Shown piece after piece: positions 24,797 to 32,299 of a stretch of DNA of 64,000 nucleotides. Every line of letters starts with the position of its first letter. Position 1 is the first letter of the stretch. The stretch spans positions 124,001 to 188,000 of the forward strand of contig NZ_WJYO01000001.1 in NCBI RefSeq assembly GCF_010994095.1, given 5' to 3'. The stretch comes from Mumia xiangluensis. GTDB taxonomy: Bacteria > Actinomycetota > Actinomycetes > Propionibacteriales > Nocardioidaceae. The position numbers and the translations under genes are program-made. The notes below the pieces were generated by a model, which searched no databases, was not told the DNA's origin, and saw only the letters and a program-made list of their open reading frames with translations.

Positions 24797-25474
24797 TCAG
24801 GCGTCCTCGCTGCGCCTGCGACGCACCAGCGTGAAAGCGACGCCGAGCGCGAGCAGCACGGCGATGCCGATGCCGATCCAGACGATCGAGGTGCCGTCGT
24901 CGCCGGCGCTGTCGCTCGCGTCGCTCGAGTCGGACTCAGCCTCCGGCGCCGGCGGGTTCGCCGGGTCGAAGTCCGGCATCGGCGTGCTGTCCATCGCCTG
25001 GTTGAGCTGGAAGCGCCAGCCCTCGTAGCCACCCGGGACGGCCTCGTTGGTGTCCGCGCCGGTCTCTGCGTACGCCCAGGCGCCGTCGGCCGGGGCGACG
25101 TAGTAGGACCAGTACGCCGCTGCCGGCGGGAACTGCTGGCACTCCTCGACGTAGTCGCGGCCGTCCACCTCGAGCGTCTGGTCCGCCGCGGGCTGCCCGT
25201 CGATGCGGCACGCGCCGGTCATCCCGCTGCCCGTCACGGGCTCGAGCTCGAAGCCGGCGGCCTCGAGGGCCTGCATCCCGGTCATCCCCTCGGAGTCCTC
25301 GGCGCACCCGACCTCGACGTGCCCACCGAGGTCGGTGAGGTCGACGACGACCGTGGTGCCCGTGGCGTCGTCGCAGACCTCGCCGACGGCGTGGCCGGAG
25401 GCCGGGGCCGCGAGAGTGGCGAGCGGGAGCACTGCTCCCGCCAGGAGAAGTGCGGCGGCGGCGGGTACACGCAT
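24797..25474 (-). CDS. membrane-anchored DUF4430 / transcobalamin-C-like protein
   Basis: The 225-residue exported protein has a signal peptide (about 1-28, ending PASGHA), an extracellular domain with GMTGMQALEAAGFELEPVTG and AYWSYYVAPADGAWAYAETG, and a C-terminal helix (about 195-215, SIVWIGIGIAVLLALGVAFT) ending in RRRR, so it is fixed on the outer face of the membrane. The WSYYV block resembles the DUF4430 fold, which is related to the C-terminal domain of transcobalamin and intrinsic factor. With the cobalamin riboswitch ahead and the ECF genes behind, it is probably the surface vitamin-capturing partner. AGGAAGGA precedes the ATG. Confidence 0.75.
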   Translation of the reverse strand: MRVPAAAALLLAGAVLPLATLAAPASGHAVGEVCDDATGTTVVVDLTDLGGHVEVGCAEDSEGMTGMQALEAAGFELEPVTGSGMTGACRIDGQPAADQTLEVDGRDYVEECQQFPPAAAYWSYYVAPADGAWAYAETGADTNEAVPGGYEGWRFQLNQAMDSTPMPDFDPANPPAPEAESDSSDASDSAGDDGTSIVWIGIGIAVLLALGVAFTLVRRRRSEDA

Positions 25475-25497
25475 GGCGCGCGTCCTTCCTGCTGCGA

Positions 25498-25514
25498 ACG
25501 GGCGCGGCGCCCGT
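25498..25514 (-). promoter_or_regulatory. hairpin in the riboswitch expression platform
   Basis: Arms ACGGGCG and CGCCCGT with a 3-base loop lie between the cobalamin aptamer and the AGGAAGGA ribosome site of the DUF4430 gene. It may take part in switching access to the ribosome site; there is no T-run. Confidence 0.35.
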
Positions 25515-25559
25515 CGTCCTCGGCAGCGTACGGAGGTGGCTCCGGGTCGCGGATCGGAC

Positions 25560-25650
25560 CTGGAGTGGCAGGAGGTGCTCCGGCTCGCCTCGGACGAGGC
25601 CTACGGTTGCGGGTCAGCGCCGGACTTGGACCGGCTTCCCCTCATGTCGC
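25560..25650 (-). promoter_or_regulatory. cobalamin riboswitch upstream of the ECF importer
   Basis: Read on the minus strand, the region holds GGGGAAGCCGGTCCAAGTCC (25641 downward), then GCTGACCCGCAACCGTAGG (CCCGCNACNGT core, 25613-25601) and GAGCCGGAGCACCTCCTGCC (B12 box, 25586-25567). These are the invariant elements of the cobalamin aptamer in correct order. The 5' part overlaps the last codons and stop of the protease gene upstream. Start of the first operon gene is about 90 bases further on. Confidence 0.85.
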
Positions 25651-27082
25651 CCTCAGGGTATCCGAGCCCGATCAGGTCCCGCGCGGACCGTCCCGCTGCG
25701 CCTCCGAACACCTCGGCGAGCATCCGCAGGTCGTCCGACGCGCGCCCGTCGTCGTCATCCGCCGCGTGGCGCTCCACGCGCATCAGCCCCGCGACGGCAG
25801 CGGCGACCTCCTCCTCCGTGAAGACGTGCTCGAGCATCGCGTACGCCGACGGCTCGACCAGCCAGTCACCGAACCCGCGGTCGAGCAGCCCGGCTGCATC
25901 CTCGTCGTACGCGACCGCTTCGGCGAGGGCGGGTGCGAGGCGATGGAGCGCGGAGCCGATGGCGCTGCCCGACGAGCCCTCGGCATCCTCGCTGAGGTAC
26001 TCGCGGCGGAACGACCCGACCATGCGGAGGTGCTCGCTCGTGCGCCGGGTCAGCAGCGCCCACCGGTCAAGGGCACGCGAGGTCACGGCGCGGCGGATCT
26101 GCGCGTTCAGCCCGCCCGTGCAGGCGGTGTCGAGATCGAGCAGCGTCATCACCGTGCCGAGCTCGCACGCCCAGGTGATGCCCCCCGACTGCCCGTCGCT
26201 CGCGAACACCAAACCTCGGGACGCCCCGCCGTCCGCGTCGACGACCAGCGAGCCGGAGTCGCCGGGCATCGCGCTGATCTCCCGCTCGCGCGACCGGATC
26301 GAGAACACCCCGCCTGGCCCGCCGATCTTGTAGCGGTCGCCGTTGCCCGCCGTGATGACCACCGTCATGTCGACCGCGTCGACCGTGCCCACGCGGTGCT
26401 GGGTGCGGAAACCCCTGCGGACCACCTCCAGTCCCTGGAACGGCGGAAGGACGACGTACGGGTGCCTCCCGATCTCGAGCACCCTGAAGGAGGCGCCGAT
26501 CCCCGGGTCGAGTGCGACGATCCCGGCATCGACGGTGCCGAACCAGCGATAGCCGGATGCACCGAGCGGCGCCATGATCATCGGGACCACGCGGCGGCTC
26601 TGTCCGACCTGAGCGCCGCCGGCAGGCTGGAAGATCCGCATGTCCGCAGGCAGCGCCGTCGGGTCGGCCAGGTCGGTGAGGACGTGGTTGTTGGTCAGCA
26701 GCACGACGTTGCCGTCACGACGGTCGTACATCACTGCCCCGGCGGTCCCCGCGCCACCGCCAGCAGTGCCGATCTGGCACCCGCCGACGACCGGCCGACG
26801 GACCGCCGTGTCGACGTCGACGAAGCGCGGCACGCCCACCTCGACGACGTCGGTGCGGACCTCGCTCTCGTCGATCGGCACGAGCGACGGGACCAGGTCT
26901 GCAGCGCTCAACGCCTCCTCGGGAACCTTGCCCGTGACGTACGTGACGACAGCGGGCTCGTCGGTGAGCTCGCCGCCGGTGCGGCGAGTCCCGGCCCCCA
27001 CGGCGACGACGTTCTGATGTCGCAGCAGAGCGTCGGTGTGCAGGCGAGCAGCGGCTCGGACGGTGACGGACGGCTCGGGCAT
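25601..27082 (-). CDS. trypsin-like (S1-type) serine protease
   Basis: The 493-residue protein has no signal peptide, so it is probably cytoplasmic or exported by another route. The triad can be placed: His in LLTNNHVL (about 134), Asp in VDAGIVAL (about 187) and Ser in MPGDSGSLVV (about 276). GGCQIGTAGGGAGTAG precedes the His region. A roughly 200-residue C-terminal helical region follows with no family I can name. GGAGGAGGCAGCC stands before the ATG at 27082; a further ATG upstream lacks this. Its final codons and TAG stop lie in the cobalamin riboswitch that serves the next operon. Confidence 0.78.
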   Translation of the reverse strand: MPEPSVTVRAAARLHTDALLRHQNVVAVGAGTRRTGGELTDEPAVVTYVTGKVPEEALSAADLVPSLVPIDESEVRTDVVEVGVPRFVDVDTAVRRPVVGGCQIGTAGGGAGTAGAVMYDRRDGNVVLLTNNHVLTDLADPTALPADMRIFQPAGGAQVGQSRRVVPMIMAPLGASGYRWFGTVDAGIVALDPGIGASFRVLEIGRHPYVVLPPFQGLEVVRRGFRTQHRVGTVDAVDMTVVITAGNGDRYKIGGPGGVFSIRSREREISAMPGDSGSLVVDADGGASRGLVFASDGQSGGITWACELGTVMTLLDLDTACTGGLNAQIRRAVTSRALDRWALLTRRTSEHLRMVGSFRREYLSEDAEGSSGSAIGSALHRLAPALAEAVAYDEDAAGLLDRGFGDWLVEPSAYAMLEHVFTEEEVAAAVAGLMRVERHAADDDDGRASDDLRMLAEVFGGAAGRSARDLIGLGYPEGDMRGSRSKSGADPQP

Positions 27083-27179
27083 GGCTGCCTCCTCCGGTCC
27101 GTCCCATGCAAGCACGGGACCGGTGCGTCGCTGCCACCCTTTGCACAGCGGTGAGCCTGAGCCCCGGTTGAATGGCGCC

Positions 27180-27731
27180 GTGCCTCCCCCCGCTGCGCCT
27201 CGTTCGACCCGCTCCTACGCCGTCGAGAACACGATCGCCCTGCTCGTCGTCCCGGTGAGCGCGCTCCTCGTGCCGTGGATCTGGTTCGGACGAGCCTTCC
27301 TCGGTGCCGGCGGCTGGTACCTCTTCATCTTCACGGTGACGCTCGTCCCCCTTCTGGTGGTCGCGCTGACCCTGACGTGCGCCCTGTCGTTCACCCAGCG
27401 GCGGTCGCCCGACGAAGGTCGACTGACGCTGCTCCAGGCGTGCCTGCACGTGGCCCTGTGGGTGGCACTGTTCATGTTCGGCCTGTGCTGGGTCGACTTC
27501 GGCGACAGCGGCCACGGATGGTCGGTCCTGAGCGTCCGTCTCGGCGGGAGCAAGCAGGACGTCGACCTCTCGATGGGGCTCGCGCTCGGCGCGGCCGCGG
27601 TGGCCGCGGTGACCTGGACCGCTCTCCTGGGCTCGTTGGTCGCCGGCAACCGGAACGCCAGGCGGCGCCGCCTCTCAGAGGCGCAGTGGCGGCAGCCCCA
27701 CGCGGCTCCACCAGGTCCACCACGGCACTAG
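27180..27731 (+). CDS. four-helix membrane protein, unknown function
   Basis: I do not recognise this family. The 183-residue product has hydrophobic segments at about 19-38 (TIALLVVPVSALLVPWIWF), 44-68 (GWYLFIFTVTLVPLLVVALT), 87-106 (QACLHVALWVALFMFGLCWV) and 131-155, with a basic, Pro-rich C-terminus facing the cytoplasm. The GTG at 27180 is the start that puts the first helix close to the N-terminus; the open frame extends further upstream but the divergent protease promoter must fit there. Start uncertain. Confidence 0.55.
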   Translation: MPPPAAPRSTRSYAVENTIALLVVPVSALLVPWIWFGRAFLGAGGWYLFIFTVTLVPLLVVALTLTCALSFTQRRSPDEGRLTLLQACLHVALWVALFMFGLCWVDFGDSGHGWSVLSVRLGGSKQDVDLSMGLALGAAAVAAVTWTALLGSLVAGNRNARRRRLSEAQWRQPHAAPPGPPRH

Positions 27732-27763
27732 CGCGGCACCTCGGGCTCCGGTAGAACTCGTCC

Positions 27764-29623
27764 ATGCCGCTGCCCCGCACGCGCACGACCGCCCTGCTCG
27801 CCCTCGCCGCCGGCGTGTGGGTCCTCGTCGATCTCGTCCGCGTCTGGGCACCGTCGCTGATCACGATCTTCGGCCAGGCCGCCTCGACCCCGCCCGAGCT
27901 GATGGGGGCGTACGCGCTGGGGTGCGTGGCGGTCGCCGTGGTCGTCGTCGCGCTGGCGGGCCGACGCGCCCCCGGCACCACGCTCGGCGTCGCGGTCGGC
28001 GTGATGATCGTGTGTCGTGTCGGCCTCCAGCTGAGCGACGGCGGTCGCCCTCAGCTGGTCCTGGCGTCCGTCGGGGTCGCTGCCTCGCTCGTGTGGCTCT
28101 CGCTCGCCGTCGTCCGGTACGGCGACGCGGCCGTCGCCGGCACGGTCACCGGGTTGGCCCTCTCCGTGACGACGCACGCGGCGCTCGGCACGTGGGGTGC
28201 GGTCTGGCGGCACGACTTCTGGGGATGGACGCTGCTCGTCGTCCAGGTCGCCGTCCTGGTCGTCGCGACGTACGCCTCTCGCGGGCGCGAACCTGACCCT
28301 GCTCCCGGCCGTCGGTTCGGGTGGCTGCTGATGCCCGGGTTGCTGCTCGCGGGCATCGTGGTCGGCAACGCCGGCCGGGCCAGCGCGGTCGCCGGCACGG
28401 TCGGCCTGGTCGTGATCGCCGCCGCGTCGGTCGCGGCGATCGCCCTCGCGGGATCCCGCCCGCGACCGGTGATCGCCTGGCTGGCGGCAGTCGCCCTGAC
28501 CGCATGCGTCGCGATCGCCCTCGTGGTCACGGTCGAGCAGGCGGGCATCCCGGCTGTGACGCCGCCGTGGGCCGTCGTCGCGTACGCCGTCGGTCTGCCG
28601 GCGCTCGCCACCGTCTGGGCTGCGGCCGCCCGCGGCACTGGAGCGTCGCCGGTCGCGGTCGCGTCGGGTGGCCTGATCTGGGTCGCCCTGCTGTTCGTCT
28701 ACTACGCCGGGTACGACCTCGGCTACCGCGCCGACCTCGTCGTCGTCGGTGTCGCTGCGGTGGTCGGACTGGTCGGAGCACTGGGGCTACGGCCAGACCT
28801 CGGCGACGGCGACGGGGCGGAAGTCGGATGGCCGGCGCTCGCGATCGCCGGCGCTCTCGCGATCACTGCGGCGTGGGCCGGCCCCGCCCTCACGGTTCGC
28901 CCGCTCGTCGACGAGATGTCCGACGACCAGGAGATCACGCAGGTCGCGGCGTACAACGTGCGCATGGGGTACGGCATGGACGGCACGTTCCGTCCGGCCG
29001 AGGTCGCCGAGGTCCTGCTCCGGTCCGACGTCGCGCTGCTCAGCGAGGTCGACCGCGGCTGGTACCTCAACGGAGGTCAGGACCACCTCGCGATCCTCGA
29101 GCGGCTGCTCGAGCGCGAGACCGTGTTCGCACCGGCGGCGGACCCGGTGTGGGGCGACGCGGTCCTCTCGAGCGCAGCGATCGAGGAGTCGGTCGGTACC
29201 CCGCTCCCCTCGCACGGTGCCGTCACCGGCGCGCAGGCGCTGTCCGCCCGGATCTCCGTGGAGGGCGTCCCCACGTGGTTCGTGTCGACGCACCTTCAGC
29301 CGAACGACGGCGACGAGGGCGTCCGGCAGCAGACCGACGACCTGGCCGACGTCGTACGCGCACGCCTCGACGACCAGATCCCGGTCGTGCTCGGGGGTGA
29401 TCTCAACACCGTCCCCGGGAGCGCGTCGTACGAGGTGCTCCTCGACCTCGGGCTCGTCGATGCCCTGGACGGGGCCGGACCGACGTCGCCCGCCGACGCC
29501 CCGACCCGGCAGATCGACCACCTCTTGGTGACGCCGGACCTCAGCCCGTCGTACCCCGTGGTCGGCACGACCCAGGCCTCCGACCACCTCCCGGTGTTCG
29601 TCACCGTCACACCGCGGCGCTGA
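27764..29623 (+). CDS. multi-helix membrane protein with endonuclease/exonuclease/phosphatase domain
   Basis: The 619 residues split into a membrane part with about eleven helices (residues 8-380) and an extracytoplasmic EEP-fold hydrolase (about 390-615). EEP marks are VAAYNVRMGYGMDG (metal Asn), LLSEVDRGW (metal Glu), STHLQPND, LGGDLNTVPGS (catalytic Asp/Asn) and the final ASDHLPVFVTV (Asp-His). Such enzymes hydrolyse phosphodiesters of nucleic acids, phosphoinositides or sphingolipids. The membrane part suggests a lipid or surface polymer substrate, but this is a guess. It follows the small membrane protein by 32 bases, possibly as an operon. Confidence 0.82.
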   Translation: MPLPRTRTTALLALAAGVWVLVDLVRVWAPSLITIFGQAASTPPELMGAYALGCVAVAVVVVALAGRRAPGTTLGVAVGVMIVCRVGLQLSDGGRPQLVLASVGVAASLVWLSLAVVRYGDAAVAGTVTGLALSVTTHAALGTWGAVWRHDFWGWTLLVVQVAVLVVATYASRGREPDPAPGRRFGWLLMPGLLLAGIVVGNAGRASAVAGTVGLVVIAAASVAAIALAGSRPRPVIAWLAAVALTACVAIALVVTVEQAGIPAVTPPWAVVAYAVGLPALATVWAAAARGTGASPVAVASGGLIWVALLFVYYAGYDLGYRADLVVVGVAAVVGLVGALGLRPDLGDGDGAEVGWPALAIAGALAITAAWAGPALTVRPLVDEMSDDQEITQVAAYNVRMGYGMDGTFRPAEVAEVLLRSDVALLSEVDRGWYLNGGQDHLAILERLLERETVFAPAADPVWGDAVLSSAAIEESVGTPLPSHGAVTGAQALSARISVEGVPTWFVSTHLQPNDGDEGVRQQTDDLADVVRARLDDQIPVVLGGDLNTVPGSASYEVLLDLGLVDALDGAGPTSPADAPTRQIDHLLVTPDLSPSYPVVGTTQASDHLPVFVTVTPRR

Positions 29624-29641
29624 CGACGCTCCGGCGTCGGG

Positions 29642-30850
29642 TCAGCGCACGGCGCTCCACTGCACGATCGGGCGCGCCGACTCCCACGCCACGTGGTCGC
29701 CGGAGGTCGTCACCGTGTCGACCCCGATCCGGACGAGCTCGCCGCCCTGCTTGCGGAACCGGTCGATCAGCGCGGCCTCGTCGTCGAGGGTCGCGGCGTG
29801 GACGACCAGGCGGCCACCCGGTCGGAGCGCGGACCAGGCGGCCTCGACCACGGCCGCGTCGGCAGCGTGCGACCCGAGGAAGATCGCATCGGGTGCAGCG
29901 AGGGTCTCGAGCGCCTCGGGGAGCGTGCCTCCGACGATGCGCAGCTCGCGGACGCCGAGGTCGATCGCCGACTCCCGTGTCCGCGCCACGTCGACAGCGG
30001 TCGGCGCGACCACGACCGCCGAGGCGAGCGGCGCGGCGCGCTGCCACTCGATGGCGACCGACCCGGCTCCAGGACCGAGCCCCCACAGGAGGTCGCCCGC
30101 CGCCGGAGCGAGACGGGCCAGCGCGGTCGTACGGACGTCTCGGGGGACGACGGTGAGGGCGTCGCCGAACGATGCGTCCGACAGCCCCGGCACGCACGAC
30201 GTCGCGGAACGCCGAGACGCGTCGGCGACGCACCGCAGGCAGATGACGTTGAGGTCGGGCGAGACCCGTTCCCGCCACGCGTCGGCCGTCGACTCCGTGC
30301 GCGACTCGGCCAGTCCGCCGAGGTCGCCGAACACCGTCATCACCGACTCGCCGTACCCCTGGGCCGTCAGCAGCGCCGCGACCGACGAAGGAGTCCCGCC
30401 GTCGGCCGACAGGACCACGAGCTTGCGGCCGGGTGCGAGGTGCGGGAGCAGCCGGCGTACGTCGTGGCCACCGAGCGCGACGAGCGCGGTCTCCTCGAAC
30501 GACCACCGCATGCGGGCGCGCGCCAGGGACTCCGAGGACACGGTGGGGATGACGTCGACGTCGTCGGGGTCGACGAGACGGACGAGCAGCGAGGCGATCC
30601 CGGCGACGAACGGGTCTCCGGACGACAGGACGACGATGCGCTTGCCCTCGTACTCCTCGAGCAGCGGCGGGAGGGCCTCGGCGACATCGGTCGGCCACTC
30701 CACCCGGACCTGCCACCACGACCACGGCACGGAGTCGAGGTGACGCTTGCCACCCATCACGACCTCGGCCTCGCGGACGAGTCGACGCGAGTCCATCGCG
30801 AGCCCGTCCCAGCCATCCGCACCGATGCCTACGACCGTGATCCGCTGCAT
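29642..30850 (-). CDS. cobL: precorrin-6Y C5,15-methyltransferase (decarboxylating) CobL
   Basis: The 402-residue fusion of CbiE and CbiT adds two methyl groups and decarboxylates the ring in corrin synthesis. The N-terminal tetrapyrrole methylase (about 1-200) shows ITVVGIGADGWDGL, VVLSSGDPFVAGIASLL and IPTVSSESLARARM. The C-terminal SAM domain (about 210-402) shows GDLLWGLGPGAGSVAIEW, LRIVGGTLPEAL and LRPGGRLVVHAATLD. The ATG (30850) gives the canonical N-terminus. It is divergent from cobA. cobM/cobJ/cobH partners are not in the window. Confidence 0.95.
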   Translation of the reverse strand: MQRITVVGIGADGWDGLAMDSRRLVREAEVVMGGKRHLDSVPWSWWQVRVEWPTDVAEALPPLLEEYEGKRIVVLSSGDPFVAGIASLLVRLVDPDDVDVIPTVSSESLARARMRWSFEETALVALGGHDVRRLLPHLAPGRKLVVLSADGGTPSSVAALLTAQGYGESVMTVFGDLGGLAESRTESTADAWRERVSPDLNVICLRCVADASRRSATSCVPGLSDASFGDALTVVPRDVRTTALARLAPAAGDLLWGLGPGAGSVAIEWQRAAPLASAVVVAPTAVDVARTRESAIDLGVRELRIVGGTLPEALETLAAPDAIFLGSHAADAAVVEAAWSALRPGGRLVVHAATLDDEAALIDRFRKQGGELVRIGVDTVTTSGDHVAWESARPIVQWSAVR

Positions 30851-31020
30851 GGGTGCTGACGTTATCCGGGTTGGCGGCCAGGACCCAAGCCCGATCCGGA
30901 TGTGATGCACGCCATGTCCGCGATGCGGCGGTTTCGCCGGGCGGCGACGCCTCGTGCCTACCATCGTGGCGCAGAGCCGCGGACGTCGCGGATCGCGATC
31001 CAACGAGAGGACGCCTGTTG

Positions 31021-32112
31021 ATGGCACGTTCCATCGGGTTCGGGGCAACGCTGTCGGTGTCCGGCCGCCGGGTCCTGGTGGTCGGCGCGGGAGGCTCGGC
31101 CCTGGGCCAGGTCGCCGCCCTGCGCGACGCGGGCGCGCGGGTGACCGTCGTGGCGCCGGACGCGGTCCAGTCGATCGCCGATCTCGCCGAGCGCGACGTC
31201 GTCCAGTGGCACGCACGCTCGTACGACGCCGCTGACGTGACCGGCCCGGACGCCGAGCTGGTGGTGGCCGCGACCGGTGACAGCGAGCTGGACGACCGGA
31301 TCGCCGCCGACGCCGCTGCCGCGGGCCGCTGGTGCACGGTCGCGACGACCGACGGCGCCGACGGGGCTACCCGCCACGCACGGCAGGCTGCCGGCACGGT
31401 CGTGCTCGTCGGCGGCGGACCCGGCGACCCCGGGCTGATCACCGTGGCGGGGATGGACGCCGTACGCGGCGCCGACGTGGTCGTCACCGACCGCCTCGCG
31501 CCCCTGGGCGTGCTCAACGACCTCGACGTCGAGGTCGTCGACGTCGGCAAGATCCCGCGCGGACGGTTCACGCCGCAGGAGGAGATCAACCGGATCCTGG
31601 TCGAGCAGGCTCAGGCCGGAAAGCGCGTCGTACGCCTCAAGGGCGGCGACAACTTCGTGTTCGGCCGGGGCGGCGAGGAGGTCGAGGCGTGCGCTGCGGC
31701 CGGGATCCCGGTCGAGGTGATTCCCGGGGTGACGTCGGCGATCGCCGGGCCCGCGCTGGCGGGGATCCCCGTGACGCACCGGGGTCTGAGCCAGGGCTTC
31801 ACGATCGTGTCGGGCCACGTGCCGCCAGGAGACCCGCGCTCGACCCTCGACTGGGCGGCGCTCGCCCGGTCCGGCACCGACCTCGTCCTCCTGATGGCTG
31901 TCGCGACGCTGCCCGCGATCACCGCGGCGCTGATCGCCGAGGGCCTCGACCCCGCGACCCCTGCCGCGACCGTCGCCGATGCCGCACTGCCGACGCAGCA
32001 GGTGGTGCGCGGCGACGTCGCGACCATCGCGGCGCGGATGACCGAGGCAGGGATCGGCGCGCCGGCTATCACCGTGATCGGCCAGGTCGCGGGCTTCGAC
32101 CCCCGCGCCTGA
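31021..32112 (+). CDS. cobA: uroporphyrinogen-III C-methyltransferase with CysG-like N-terminal domain
   Basis: The 363 residues form two parts. Residues about 1-120 are a precorrin-2-dehydrogenase-like Rossmann domain (VLVVGAGGSALGQVAALRDA, ELVVAATGDSELDDRIAADA). Residues about 125-360 are the SAM-dependent methylase that makes precorrin-2 (VVLVGGGPGDPGLITVAGMD, VRLKGGDNFVFGRGGEE, EVIPGVTSAIAGPALAGIPV, THRG). The CysG ferrochelatase segment looks shortened, so the enzyme may serve cobalamin more than siroheme. GAGAGG lies upstream of the ATG; a TACCAT hexamer at 30959 may be the -10. I see no riboswitch in the 170-base gap to cobL. Confidence 0.93.
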   Translation: MARSIGFGATLSVSGRRVLVVGAGGSALGQVAALRDAGARVTVVAPDAVQSIADLAERDVVQWHARSYDAADVTGPDAELVVAATGDSELDDRIAADAAAAGRWCTVATTDGADGATRHARQAAGTVVLVGGGPGDPGLITVAGMDAVRGADVVVTDRLAPLGVLNDLDVEVVDVGKIPRGRFTPQEEINRILVEQAQAGKRVVRLKGGDNFVFGRGGEEVEACAAAGIPVEVIPGVTSAIAGPALAGIPVTHRGLSQGFTIVSGHVPPGDPRSTLDWAALARSGTDLVLLMAVATLPAITAALIAEGLDPATPAATVADAALPTQQVVRGDVATIAARMTEAGIGAPAITVIGQVAGFDPRA

Positions 32113-32155
32113 ACGCGGCGGCGCGATCCGCCTCCACGACGCGCCGCCGATGCCC

Positions 32156-32225
32156 ACGAAGCCACGCGCGCTAGGACGAAGCCATGCCCGAAGCACGCGC
32201 TTCGTCCTAGGAACCGTGGCTTCGT
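32156..32225. terminator. long two-part hairpin downstream of cobA
   Basis: Outer arms ACGAAGCCACG (32156-32166) and CGTGGCTTCGT (32215-32225) and inner arms CTAGGACGAAGC (32171-32182) and GCTTCGTCCTAG (32199-32210) are all perfect, separated by a 4/4 internal loop and closed by a 16-base loop. The word GAAGC recurs in both arms and in the loop. It lies between convergent genes. Confidence 0.6.
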
Positions 32226-32240
32226 CGTACGACGCACCGC

Positions 32241-32271
32241 GCCCCCGAACCGCGTACGGCGGTCCGGGGGC
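32241..32271. terminator. GC-rich hairpin between cobA and the symporter gene
   Basis: GCCCCCG (32241-32247) pairs with CGGGGGC (32265-32271), and ACCGC with GCGGT inside. It is 28 bases beyond the symporter stop on the minus strand, so it probably ends that transcript. Confidence 0.55.
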
Positions 32272-32299
32272 GGCGGCGTGCCAGGCTGGAGGGGCCCGG

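Noticed and set aside
23936-27154. Plus-strand open frame of over 1000 codons.
   Set aside because: It runs antisense to EcfT, the DUF4430 gene, the riboswitch and the protease; composition is typical of a GC-rich shadow frame.
30851-31020. Cobalamin riboswitch between cobL and cobA.
   Set aside because: Neither strand shows the CCCGCNACNGT core or a B12 box in order.
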